Positions 1-6,446 of a DNA stretch of 58,585 nucleotides are shown here, piece after piece. A program made the position numbers and the translations under genes. The DNA lies in the NCBI GenBank assembly GCA_017415185.1, contig JAFQHZ010000016.1, positions 1-58,585 on the forward strand, given 5' to 3'. A model generated the notes under the pieces. The model saw only the letters and a program-made list of their open reading frames with translations. It ran no database searches and was not told where the DNA came from. Origin of the DNA: Candidatus Gastranaerophilales bacterium. GTDB taxonomy: Bacteria > Cyanobacteriota > Vampirovibrionia > Gastranaerophilales > Gastranaerophilaceae. The number at the start of each line of letters is the position of its first letter. Positions within the stretch are counted from its first letter, which is position 1.

Positions 1-1
1 A

Positions 2-469
2 TTATTATTCCTTGGAACAGGAGAAAAATATCAAGTCTCCCCATCTTCATCAGGAACAATAACAGTAGATGGATGTGAAATGTCTAAATCCCTCCTTGGA
101 ATCATAACAGTAGACATCAACGGCGAAGAAGAACCCAACACCCCCTACAAAGACCAATTCAACTTCCCCATAAGCTCCAAGGGTATTGAATATGAAATGA
201 TGTGTCAGGAGGTGGAAAATGCACAAGAAGAATTATCAGATTGTGCTTTGGCTGCTCAACAGGCAGTAGTTGACCCGCCTGTATGTTCTGCATCTGATAT
301 AACAGCTTCTTTTTGTGCTTCACTTGGAAATGGCTGGGTTTTTTCGCCTGAAGGTCCCGATCCATGCGAAGGCGTTAGTGGTAGTTGTGGAGGTGTAATA
401 AAATGTGCTTCTTGTGAAAATCCTTGCGGATTTTCTATTTCGTGTTGTGGAATTGACATTGTAGATTAA
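2..469 (+). CDS. C-terminal part of a type IV pilin/pseudopilin-like protein (5' end outside window)
   Basis: The frame is open from the first bases of the window, so the 5' end, where a prepilin N-terminus would lie, is missing; the first in-frame ATG at 80 is internal. The visible 155 residues contain ITVDINGEEEPNTPYKDQF, which fits the 'D-x-N-G-x-x-x-P-N-x-x-x-x-D-x-F' signature seen near the C-terminus of many pilin-like proteins, where an Asp/Asn-rich loop often binds calcium. The tail is cysteine-rich (about 13 Cys after residue 65), which suggests disulfides and an exported location. The first ~60 codons are C-ending and the later ones T/A-ending, an abrupt change in codon use. The family call rests on the motif only. 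Confidence 0.55.
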   Translation, partial: LLFLGTGEKYQVSPSSSGTITVDGCEMSKSLLGIITVDINGEEEPNTPYKDQFNFPISSKGIEYEMMCQEVENAQEELSDCALAAQQAVVDPPVCSASDITASFCASLGNGWVFSPEGPDPCEGVSGSCGGVIKCASCENPCGFSISCCGIDIVD

Positions 470-499
470 TTCTTAAGAAATGTAACAAAACAACAAGGT

Positions 500-526
500 T
501 AGGCAATTTTTATCTGCATATATACT
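500..526 (+). promoter_or_regulatory. Putative promoter, TAGGCA-N15-TATACT type (copy 1)
   Basis: TAGGCA at 500-505 and TATACTTTAT at 521-530 match a segment at 6389-6419 in 26 of 31 positions with identical spacing. In the second copy it lies directly upstream of a gene with a good ribosome binding site. Here it has no close coding region and would drive a short RNA ending at the hairpin at 622-650. Confidence 0.4.
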
Positions 527-532
527 TTATAT

Positions 533-650
533 ATATGTAAGACATATACCTCACCCCCTACATTTTAGTTTTAACACTATTCACACACTAACCTTTTTAC
601 ACGAGAATTTAAAAGATTTTCAATACCTCCATTGCGGAGGTATTTTTTTA
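533..650 (+). ncRNA. Candidate small RNA between a promoter and an intrinsic terminator
   Basis: The promoter-like element at 500-526 predicts a start near 533. A strong intrinsic terminator ends at 650, and no start codon with a credible frame lies between them, giving a ~115-nt untranslated RNA. It contains a pyrimidine-rich segment, CCTCACCCCCTA (549-560), that could pair with Shine-Dalgarno sequences. The alternative is that the terminator simply ends the upstream pilin-like transcript, or that this is a leader of the gene at 685. Confidence 0.3.
622..650 (+). terminator. Intrinsic terminator
   Basis: AATACCTCC (622-630) pairs perfectly with GGAGGTATT (636-644) across a 5-nt loop and is followed by a run of T. 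It ends the pilin-like transcript or the candidate small RNA. Confidence 0.8.
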
Positions 651-684
651 TGCGTTATAATTGTTTTAAAAAAAGGAGAGAAAA

Positions 685-882
685 ATGTTTAATGTATTTG
701 TTAAAAAACAAGGACAATATAGCCCTGATATGGTTGGCGAATTTTCTAATATCAACGATGCAGTGGCTTTAGCAACAAGCTTAAAAGAAAAAGACGAAAC
801 AATTAGCTATACAATCGAAGAAACTTCTGGTCATTTTGATAGCTATGGTGAACCTATTTCGACTGTTGTTAGAAGAGGATAG
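685..882 (+). CDS. Small protein of unknown function (65 aa)
   Basis: A good Shine-Dalgarno (AAAGGAGAG, about 10 nt upstream) precedes the ATG. The product has no signal peptide, membrane segment or cysteine. It begins with a beta-type stretch (MFNVFVKKQG) followed by a helix (INDAVALATSLKEKDE) and ends in Arg-Arg-Gly, which looks like a compact cytoplasmic domain. It is monocistronic, lying between the terminator at 650 and the hairpin at 902-933. I do not recognise the family. The coding call rests on the RBS and on composition typical of the neighbours. Confidence 0.6.
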   Translation: MFNVFVKKQGQYSPDMVGEFSNINDAVALATSLKEKDETISYTIEETSGHFDSYGEPISTVVRRG

Positions 883-890
883 ATTTGATT

Positions 891-955
891 TTTTTCAACT
901 AAAAATGCCATCGCTCAACGCAATAGCATTTTCTTAACGTTTCAACCCTGTTTTA
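891..955. terminator. Bidirectional terminator, repeat copy 1
   Basis: AAAATGC-C-AT-C-GC pairs with GC-A-AT-A-GCATTTT (902-933), flanked by A and T runs. The flanks TTTCAACTAAAAA and AACGTTTCAACCCTGTTTT recur around the hairpin at 1043-1106, so the two terminators are copies of one repeat unit whose stems differ. Confidence 0.6.
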
Positions 956-1042
956 TTTTGCTCCTGTGGGTATCTCGCTTAAAATTTGCTATCGCTTCGC
1001 TGTCGCAAATTCGCTCGATTATCCTACGTCGCCTGACAACGG

Positions 1043-1106
1043 TTTCAACTAAAAACAGCAACGCTCGACGCATTGCTGTTTTTTTAACGTTTCAACCCTG
1101 TTTTTT
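1043..1106. terminator. Bidirectional terminator, repeat copy 2 (ends rpsA)
   Basis: AAAAACAGCAACGC pairs with GCATTGCTGTTTTT (1051-1084). On the minus strand it directly follows the rpsA stop codon. The flanks are identical to those of copy 1 at 891-955 while the stem sequence differs, consistent with a duplicated terminator unit. Confidence 0.65.
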
Positions 1107-2169
1107 ATTTTACAATGTCTTTCATTGAAAGGCTGATTCTGTGTTCTTGTGGAGTGAATTTTTTGATTAATACATCAACTTCATCGCCAATATTGAACAT
1201 TGCATTGATATTTACTTGACCATCAGCAATTTCTGAAGAAGAAAGTAAAGCTTCAACACCTGGGTAAATGTTGATGAAAGCACCAAAAGAAGTGATTTTG
1301 TTGATTGTTCCTTTGATTACATCGCCTTCTTTGAATTTGTCAACGATTTCTTCCCAAGGATTAGCGCCCATTCTTTTTAAAGATAAAGAAATGCGTTTTA
1401 AATCTTCATCAATTTTGATGATTTTAACTTCAATTTTTTGACCTAATTGAATAACATCGCTTGGGTGTTTAATTCTTTCCCAAGAAATTTCAGAAATTGG
1501 AAGAAGTCCATCGATTCCTTCGATATCAACAAATGCACCGAAATCAGCAATTCTAACAACTTCGCCAGTAACGATTTGATCAACTGCAAGTCTTGAAATG
1601 ATTTCGTCTGCAACCATTTCTCTTTGTTGAGTATAAACTTGTCTTTGAGATAGGATAAGTTTGTTTCTTTTTGGATCTGCTTCAAGAATTTTAACTTCAA
1701 TTTCTTGACCAACTTGCATTTCAGAAGGAGCACCAGTTCTTAATTGGCTTGATGGGATAAATCCTCTTAAACCTTCGATTTCAGCAATTAAACCGCCTTT
1801 AACAGAAGATAAAACTTTAGCCATGCAGTTTTCATTAGAATTTTTAATATCAGCAAGTTTTTGCCAAGCTTGAGCGCAAGAAACTTTTTTAAGAGAAAGA
1901 ATAGCAACTTCGTCGTCTTCTTCGTCTTTAATGATGTAAAATTCTTTTTCGTCCCATAATTTGATGATTTCATCAACATTTTTGTCTGGGAAATTTGAAA
2001 TTTCACGGTTTGGTAAGAAAGCTTCAGTTTTAGCGCCGATATCTACTAAATAGCCGTCTTTTTCTTTTTTTACAACAACGCCTTTTACAACGTCTGCAAC
2101 ATTGATTTTGTAAGTGTAAGAATTTAACAACAATTGTTCAAATTCTTGGTTTGACATAGTTTCTGTCAT
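1105..2169 (-). CDS. rpsA: 30S ribosomal protein S1
   Basis: Binds mRNA on the small ribosomal subunit during initiation. Four S1 (OB-fold) repeats are visible, beginning near residues 25, 110, 197 and 281; the third (GEVVRIADFGAFVDI) and fourth (INKITSFGAFINI) are the most canonical. The length of 354 aa fits the shorter four-domain S1 of cyanobacteria and Firmicutes rather than the six-domain E. coli form. The start is supported by GAAAGGGA about 8 nt upstream. ispH lies 15 nt upstream in the same orientation. The ispH-rpsA pairing is known, and in Clostridia the two are fused into one protein; here they remain separate. Confidence 0.95.
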   Translation of the reverse strand: MTETMSNQEFEQLLLNSYTYKINVADVVKGVVVKKEKDGYLVDIGAKTEAFLPNREISNFPDKNVDEIIKLWDEKEFYIIKDEEDDEVAILSLKKVSCAQAWQKLADIKNSNENCMAKVLSSVKGGLIAEIEGLRGFIPSSQLRTGAPSEMQVGQEIEVKILEADPKRNKLILSQRQVYTQQREMVADEIISRLAVDQIVTGEVVRIADFGAFVDIEGIDGLLPISEISWERIKHPSDVIQLGQKIEVKIIKIDEDLKRISLSLKRMGANPWEEIVDKFKEGDVIKGTINKITSFGAFINIYPGVEALLSSSEIADGQVNINAMFNIGDEVDVLIKKFTPQEHRISLSMKDIVK

Positions 2170-2184
2170 TTTTATGTTCCCTTT

Positions 2185-3063
2185 CTAATTTATATTTTCG
2201 AGTTCTTTAATTACTGCATTTATTATGTTGTCAGGAGTTGAAGCTCCTGCTGTTACACCGATATTTTGAGCTTGTTTAATTTCATTTTTATAATTTTGAA
2301 GCTCGTCTTGATGTTCAATATGAATTGTTTTTGTAATATCTTTCAAAATTGAAGCCAAATGGGTTGTGTTTGCGCTTTTTTTTGAACCTACAACAACCAT
2401 TAAATCTGAAATGGCGCCTAGTTTTTTTGCTTCCTCTTGTCTTAGGGTTGTCGAAGGGCAAATTGTGTTTTGAATTTTTAATATTTTGCAAATTCCACAA
2501 AGATAATCAACAACTTGCATTAAATATTCTTTTGTTTGAGTTGTTTGAAGAACAACACCAACTTTGTTTGCTGATTTGATTCTTGATTCAATTGCTTTAA
2601 GTGCTTCAAGATTTTGCGCAACAAATACGTCATTAATGTCTTTTGCTTGGTTTTTTGCGTTTGAATAAATGGCGCTAACTTCAGGATGATCATATTTTCC
2701 AAGAATGATTACAAAATATCCATCAATAACCAATTCAACCGCTTTTTGTTGCACTTTTTTAACATCTAAGCAAGTTAAATCAACGATTTCGTATCCCTTG
2801 TTTTGAATTTCTTCGAATGTTTTGTCGCTTTCGCCATGACTTCTTATTATGCAAATACCTTCGCCTTTTTCTGGCAAAGTTGTTAAAGTTTTAATTTCAA
2901 GGCTTTCAAGCTCAGATGTTACATGGGAATTGTGAATTAATTCGCCCAAGACTGAAATTGCTTGAGTTGGATTTTCTTGTTTTAATTTTTTTGTAGTATC
3001 GACGGCTCTTTTAACGCCATAGCAAAAACCTGCGTTTTTGGCTAGTTTGATTGTCTTTTTAAT
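2185..3063 (-). CDS. ispH: 4-hydroxy-3-methylbut-2-enyl diphosphate reductase (start codon unclear)
   Basis: Last step of the MEP isoprenoid pathway, an iron-sulfur reductase. The essential N-terminal motif AGFCYGVKRAVD (cluster Cys) is encoded at about 3027-2992, followed by LGELIHNSHV and, later, further conserved Cys and the TQTKEY and STTLRQEEA regions. The only NTG codon in frame is a TTG at 2949, which lies after the cluster cysteine and cannot give an active enzyme. The frame is open up to a stop just upstream of 3078 with no ATG, GTG or TTG in that stretch. I placed the start at an ATT (3063-3061), the best match to the family's N-terminus; this is inference. It forms an operon with rpsA. 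Confidence 0.85.
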   Translation of the reverse strand: MKKTIKLAKNAGFCYGVKRAVDTTKKLKQENPTQAISVLGELIHNSHVTSELESLEIKTLTTLPEKGEGICIIRSHGESDKTFEEIQNKGYEIVDLTCLDVKKVQQKAVELVIDGYFVIILGKYDHPEVSAIYSNAKNQAKDINDVFVAQNLEALKAIESRIKSANKVGVVLQTTQTKEYLMQVVDYLCGICKILKIQNTICPSTTLRQEEAKKLGAISDLMVVVGSKKSANTTHLASILKDITKTIHIEHQDELQNYKNEIKQAQNIGVTAGASTPDNIINAVIKELENIN

Positions 3064-3172
3064 GGTTTTTAACCAACTTTCTTAAGAAGTCAATATTGTT
3101 AAATATTGCTAAAAATATTTAATCATAAACATTTTTTTAGTACAATAGCAATATAAAAATTATGGAGTACTA

Positions 3173-3805
3173 ATGGAATTAGCAGACAAAGATTCAAAAA
3201 ATAATATTCTATTTTGGGCAAAACGTCTTTATCAAAGAGGGATGAGCCCTTCTGTTAGTGGTAATATTTCAGTTAAACATAAAGATGGAATTTTGATTAG
3301 CGCAAGCGGTACATGCATGAATGATATGGATGAAAACGACGTTGTTTTCATTGATTACGATGGAAATTTAAAAGAGGGAAATAAAAAACCTTCGAGCGAA
3401 AAAATCATGCATAGCGAAATTTATACTCGTCGTGACGATATAAATGCAATAATTCATTGCCATTGTCCTTTGATTACTGCTTTTGCGGTTGCAGGCTTGC
3501 CAATTAAAAAACCGATTTTGCCTGATTTTGCTCTTTATTGGGATGAAATTCCTCTAATTCCATATTATTGTCCTTCGAGTGCTGATTTAGCAGTTGCGGT
3601 TGGTGAGTGTTTTGAAAAAAACAATGTTGCGCTTTTGAAAAATCATGGCGTAGTTTTAGGCGATACGAGCTTACAAAATGCTTTCTATAAGCTCGATTTA
3701 TTAAGAGCTTATGTTGAAATTTATTTTGGCGCTGAAGTTTTGGGTGGTGCAATGGCAATTCCTAAAAAAGGCGTGAGTGAAATTAAAAAATTGTATAGAA
3801 AATAG
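3173..3805 (+). CDS. Class II aldolase/adducin family protein
   Basis: Zinc-dependent aldolase or dehydratase of the FucA/AraD/MtnB superfamily acting on phosphorylated sugars. Visible features are the substrate loop SGNISVK and SASGT near residues 30-45, the acidic residue in HSEIY (~80), the zinc pair HCHCP (~95) and the third histidine in LLKNHGVVLG (~155). At 210 aa it is normal length. An SD (GGAG) lies 5 nt before the ATG. It is 11 nt from the ThiC-like gene and clearly co-transcribed with it, so the two may act on the same or sequential substrates. The exact substrate (fuculose-1-P, methylthioribulose-1-P or other) cannot be told from sequence. Confidence 0.8.
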   Translation: MELADKDSKNNILFWAKRLYQRGMSPSVSGNISVKHKDGILISASGTCMNDMDENDVVFIDYDGNLKEGNKKPSSEKIMHSEIYTRRDDINAIIHCHCPLITAFAVAGLPIKKPILPDFALYWDEIPLIPYYCPSSADLAVAVGECFEKNNVALLKNHGVVLGDTSLQNAFYKLDLLRAYVEIYFGAEVLGGAMAIPKKGVSEIKKLYRK

Positions 3806-3819
3806 TTTAGGAGTTTATG

Positions 3820-5031
3820 ATGTCAACTCGAGTTTTAAAGGCGCAAGACGAAAAAATTACCGATGAGATGGTTGAAGTTGCCAAAAGTGAAGGAATTTGC
3901 GAAAAATTTTTAAAAGATTCGATTGCAAAAGGTCATATTGTAATTTTAAAAAATAAAATAAGAAAAGATATCCCTCCTGTTGCGATTGGAAATGGTTTAA
4001 GAACGAAAGTTTGCGCTTCGATTTGTGTGAATTCTTGTGAAAATTCTTTATCTTGCGAATTGGACAAATTAAGAGTTGCGCAAGAAGCAGGCGTGGATTG
4101 CGTTTTTGACATTAGCGCAAGCTCATATATCAAAGAAGCCCGACAAGCTTTGCTTTTAAATTCAAAAGTTCCTCTTGGAACAAATCCATTTTTGGAGTTG
4201 GGATATAATGCATTAGCTGATGAATTTGGTTTGATTAATATTTCTACTAAAGCAATGCTTGATGTTGTCGAAAATCATTGTAAAGAAGGCGTTGATTTTG
4301 TTTCGCTTAATTGCGGATTAACAAAATCATTAGTTATGCAATTTTTGGCACAAGGTCGTTTGTCGAAAATTACATCGCAAGGTGCGCAAATTTTATTTGA
4401 TTGGATTGAAAAAACAGAACTTGAAAATCCATATTATCGCTATTTTGATGAGCTTTTGGAGATTTTGAAAAAATATGATGTTACTCTTCATTTAGCTTCT
4501 GCGTTTAAAACCGGCAGCATTTCTGATTCTTTTGATTCTTTGCAAATTGCAGAATATGCAATTATCGGTGAATTGGCAAGAAGAGCTAATAAAGCAGGAG
4601 TTCAAGTTATGTCTGATGGTTTTGGACATGTTTCTATTAATAAAATTCCTTCGTTGGTGAATTTGATTAAAGAAATCACTCTTAAAGTGCCTTTGTTTGT
4701 TTCTTCTGCTTTTGCTTGCGATTGCGCTGTTGGACATGATAATATTTCTTCTTCAATAGCAAACTCAATTGCCGCAACAAATGGGGCAAATTTATTAAAT
4801 GTTGTTTCTGGGGTTGATTATTTAAAACCAAGCTCGTCTGCTCAACTTCGAGAAGGGGTAATTAGCAGTAAAATTTCTGCTCATTGTGCTGATATTGCAA
4901 ACAACAATTCCGATATTATTAAACAAAATTATAAGTTGTCTTTTGCAAGAACTAATGAAAATTGGAATAATATCGTTAAAAATAGTATCGATAAAACTGT
5001 TTTTGATGGGATTAAAGTAAACAACTTATAA
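3820..5031 (+). CDS. ThiC-like protein lacking the C-terminal radical-SAM cysteine motif
   Basis: Homology to phosphomethylpyrimidine synthase/BzaF is seen in GNGLRTKV (~58-65), KVPLGTNP, EGVDFVSLNCG, YDVTLHLASAFKTGS (ThiC: DVTLSLGDGLRPG), GVQVMSDGFGHVSINKIP (~260) and ISAHCADIA (~355). True ThiC ends in a CX2CX4C motif that binds the 4Fe-4S/SAM cluster; this protein stops at residue ~404 without it and has no readable continuation downstream. It has an extra cysteine group C66-X3-C70-X3-C74-X5-C80 where ThiC has Asn/Gly. The start is ATG 3820, or 3817 (adjacent ATG), after TAGGAG. No TPP riboswitch sequence is seen upstream. The function is probably not HMP-P synthesis; call it a divergent paralogue. 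Confidence 0.75.
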   Translation: MSTRVLKAQDEKITDEMVEVAKSEGICEKFLKDSIAKGHIVILKNKIRKDIPPVAIGNGLRTKVCASICVNSCENSLSCELDKLRVAQEAGVDCVFDISASSYIKEARQALLLNSKVPLGTNPFLELGYNALADEFGLINISTKAMLDVVENHCKEGVDFVSLNCGLTKSLVMQFLAQGRLSKITSQGAQILFDWIEKTELENPYYRYFDELLEILKKYDVTLHLASAFKTGSISDSFDSLQIAEYAIIGELARRANKAGVQVMSDGFGHVSINKIPSLVNLIKEITLKVPLFVSSAFACDCAVGHDNISSSIANSIAATNGANLLNVVSGVDYLKPSSSAQLREGVISSKISAHCADIANNNSDIIKQNYKLSFARTNENWNNIVKNSIDKTVFDGIKVNNL

Positions 5032-5034
5032 TAT

Positions 5035-5063
5035 TTGACGAGGTTTTATACTTTTAATATAAT
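5035..5063 (+). promoter_or_regulatory. Sigma-70-type promoter giving a leaderless transcript
   Basis: TTGACG (5035-5040), a 17-bp spacer and TATAAT (5058-5063). The predicted start site, 6-7 nt downstream, coincides with the ATG at 5070, and there is no Shine-Dalgarno sequence. Confidence 0.75.
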
Positions 5064-5069
5064 TTAATT

Positions 5070-5324
5070 ATGCAACCATTAATTTCAATTGAAAATGTAG
5101 AACAAATTATTGATGAAATTGTTTCAGATATTCCTTCTTGGAGAAAAGAAATGATTCATTATATTAAGGATGAAAATCCTGAGCTTAATACTGCCATTAT
5201 TGAGCTTTCTCAAAAGACAGATCTTGACCCAAAGGCTCTTGCTACTGGCGCATATATGGCATACAAGTTGCTTGAAATTGAAGCAAAAAGCGAAGAAAAC
5301 CTCGTTTCATTTGAAGAAGAATAA
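5070..5324 (+). CDS. Small conserved-looking acidic protein, unknown function (84 aa)
   Basis: An acidic, helical protein without signal peptide or transmembrane segment; the sequence PALATGAYMAYKLLEIEAK-like helix near residues 56-72 dominates the C-terminus. The start is the ATG that lies 7 nt after a perfect -10 box, so the mRNA should be leaderless. It sits between the ThiC-like gene and the kinase-like gene, 24 nt upstream of the latter, and is probably co-transcribed with it. I do not recognise a family. Confidence 0.65.
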   Translation: MQPLISIENVEQIIDEIVSDIPSWRKEMIHYIKDENPELNTAIIELSQKTDLDPKALATGAYMAYKLLEIEAKSEENLVSFEEE

Positions 5325-5348
5325 ACTAGATTTGGAATAAGATATAAA

Positions 5349-6200
5349 ATGACTCATTTAAGCGAAAATCAAATTAAGCAAGCTCAAAAACTGGTTTCAA
5401 TGTCTAAAATGTCTCAAATTTTAGAAAATATTAGAGAAGTTATTGCTAAAGATAGAATGCAAAAACAGCCTTTAATTTTGCGCATAAATGAAGGTTTTAT
5501 ATTTAACATTGCAAGAAAAGCAATTGAAGACAAAAATTCTACATTTATTATGTCGATTGCAGGAGAAAGCGCTTCAGGCAAAACAACGCTTGTTCGAAAT
5601 GCAGCCAAAGCATGCGTAAAATCCGACACTAGTAATGTCTATACTGTTGTTTGCTGTGATGATTATTATAAAGACGCTTCTCGTGAATTGACTGAAGCTG
5701 GAAGCTATGAAAAACTATTTGAATCAGGCTTTTCTTTTGATACTCCTGATGCGATTGATTTGGAGTTAATGCGTGAGCATTTGTTAAAATTAAAAGAAGG
5801 AAATGAAATTTATTCTCCTTTGTATAATTTTGTGACTTGCGAAAGCAAAAAAGACACTGTTCTTAAAAAGCCCGCAAAATTAATCTTGAACGAAGGCTTA
5901 TACGTTTTACATGAAAAACTTCGTGATATAACAGATGTTAAAATCTATGTTTATACTCCTTTTGAAGTAATTAAAGATAGATGGTTTGCCCGTGCAACAA
6001 GTAGAGGTAAAACCGGTTTGGCTGCACAAATGCAATTTCATGATGTTAATCAAACAGCTTTTAGGCATATTCGTCCTTCGATGGATATAGCGGATGTTGT
6101 AATTAATGGTATGACAACTCAAGCTTACATTGAAGACATTGTTCAACAACTTATTGATGCGATAGTTTCAGTGACAAAAGATAAACATTTAACTTTATAA
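5349..6200 (+). CDS. Uridine kinase/phosphoribulokinase-family P-loop kinase
   Basis: ATP-dependent small-molecule kinase of the uridine kinase-like group. The Walker A motif GESASGKTT (~77-85) is followed by CCDDYYKD (~103, substrate/Mg Asp), a nucleoside-binding-like segment FDTPDAIDLELM (~135), SPLYNF (~155) and an Arg-rich lid region DRWFARATSRGKTG (~210). The length of 283 aa exceeds that of uridine kinase (~210), with about 60 extra residues at the N-terminus. The SD is weak. The neighbours do not reveal the substrate, so uridine is only the default guess. Confidence 0.7.
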   Translation: MTHLSENQIKQAQKLVSMSKMSQILENIREVIAKDRMQKQPLILRINEGFIFNIARKAIEDKNSTFIMSIAGESASGKTTLVRNAAKACVKSDTSNVYTVVCCDDYYKDASRELTEAGSYEKLFESGFSFDTPDAIDLELMREHLLKLKEGNEIYSPLYNFVTCESKKDTVLKKPAKLILNEGLYVLHEKLRDITDVKIYVYTPFEVIKDRWFARATSRGKTGLAAQMQFHDVNQTAFRHIRPSMDIADVVINGMTTQAYIEDIVQQLIDAIVSVTKDKHLTL

Positions 6201-6207
6201 AAAATTC

Positions 6208-6235
6208 TTGACAAATATTCTTTATATATTAATAT
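6208..6235 (+). promoter_or_regulatory. tRNA-Gln promoter
   Basis: TTGACA (6208-6213), a 16-bp spacer and TAATAT (6230-6235), ending 13 nt before the tRNA. Confidence 0.75.
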
Positions 6236-6248
6236 AGTAATTGCCCGA

Positions 6249-6323
6249 TGGGGTGTCGCCAAGTGGTAAGGCACCTGGTTTTGGTCCAGGCATTCAGAGG
6301 TTCGAGTCCTTTCACCCCAGCCA
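6249..6323 (+). tRNA. tRNA-Gln (anticodon TTG)
   Basis: The acceptor stem TGGGGTG/CACCCCA closes the cloverleaf. The anticodon arm CTGGTTTTGGTCCAG gives TTG (reads CAA), and the T arm contains GGTTCGAGTCC. The discriminator is G, and CCA is encoded at 6321-6323. Confidence 0.97.
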
Positions 6324-6326
6324 ATT

Positions 6327-6354
6327 AAAAGCTCTCTTGATGAGAGCTTTTTTT
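6327..6354 (+). terminator. Intrinsic terminator of tRNA-Gln
   Basis: AAAGCTCTC pairs with GAGAGCTTT across a TTGAT loop and is followed by T residues. Confidence 0.9.
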
Positions 6355-6388
6355 GTTGCAATTTTTTTTCTATTTAAATTTGAAATTC

Positions 6389-6415
6389 TAGGCAATTTTT
6401 TCTTGAATTTATACT
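6389..6415 (+). promoter_or_regulatory. Putative promoter, TAGGCA-N15-TATACT type (copy 2)
   Basis: TAGGCA (6389-6394) and TATACTTTAT (6410-6419) have the same spacing as the element at 500-530, with 26 of 31 positions identical. It lies ~30 nt upstream of the gene at 6447. Neither copy has a TTGACA-like -35 at the normal distance, so an alternative sigma factor or an activator site is possible. Confidence 0.4.
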
Positions 6416-6446
6416 TTATTATTTAAAGTGTGTAAAAGGAGATTTT

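Noticed and set aside
500-520. Sigma-54 (-24/-12) promoter reading of the TAGGCA element
   Set aside because: GG and GC dinucleotides are 14 rather than 12 nt apart in the first copy and the GC is absent in the second.
3079-3172. A TPP or similar riboswitch upstream of the aldolase/ThiC-like operon
   Set aside because: The leader is under 100 nt, very AT-rich and lacks the CTGAGA and ACCTGAT-type conserved boxes.
6143-6426. Open frames running through the tRNA-Gln gene on both strands
   Set aside because: They cross a clear tRNA and its terminator and have no ribosome binding site.
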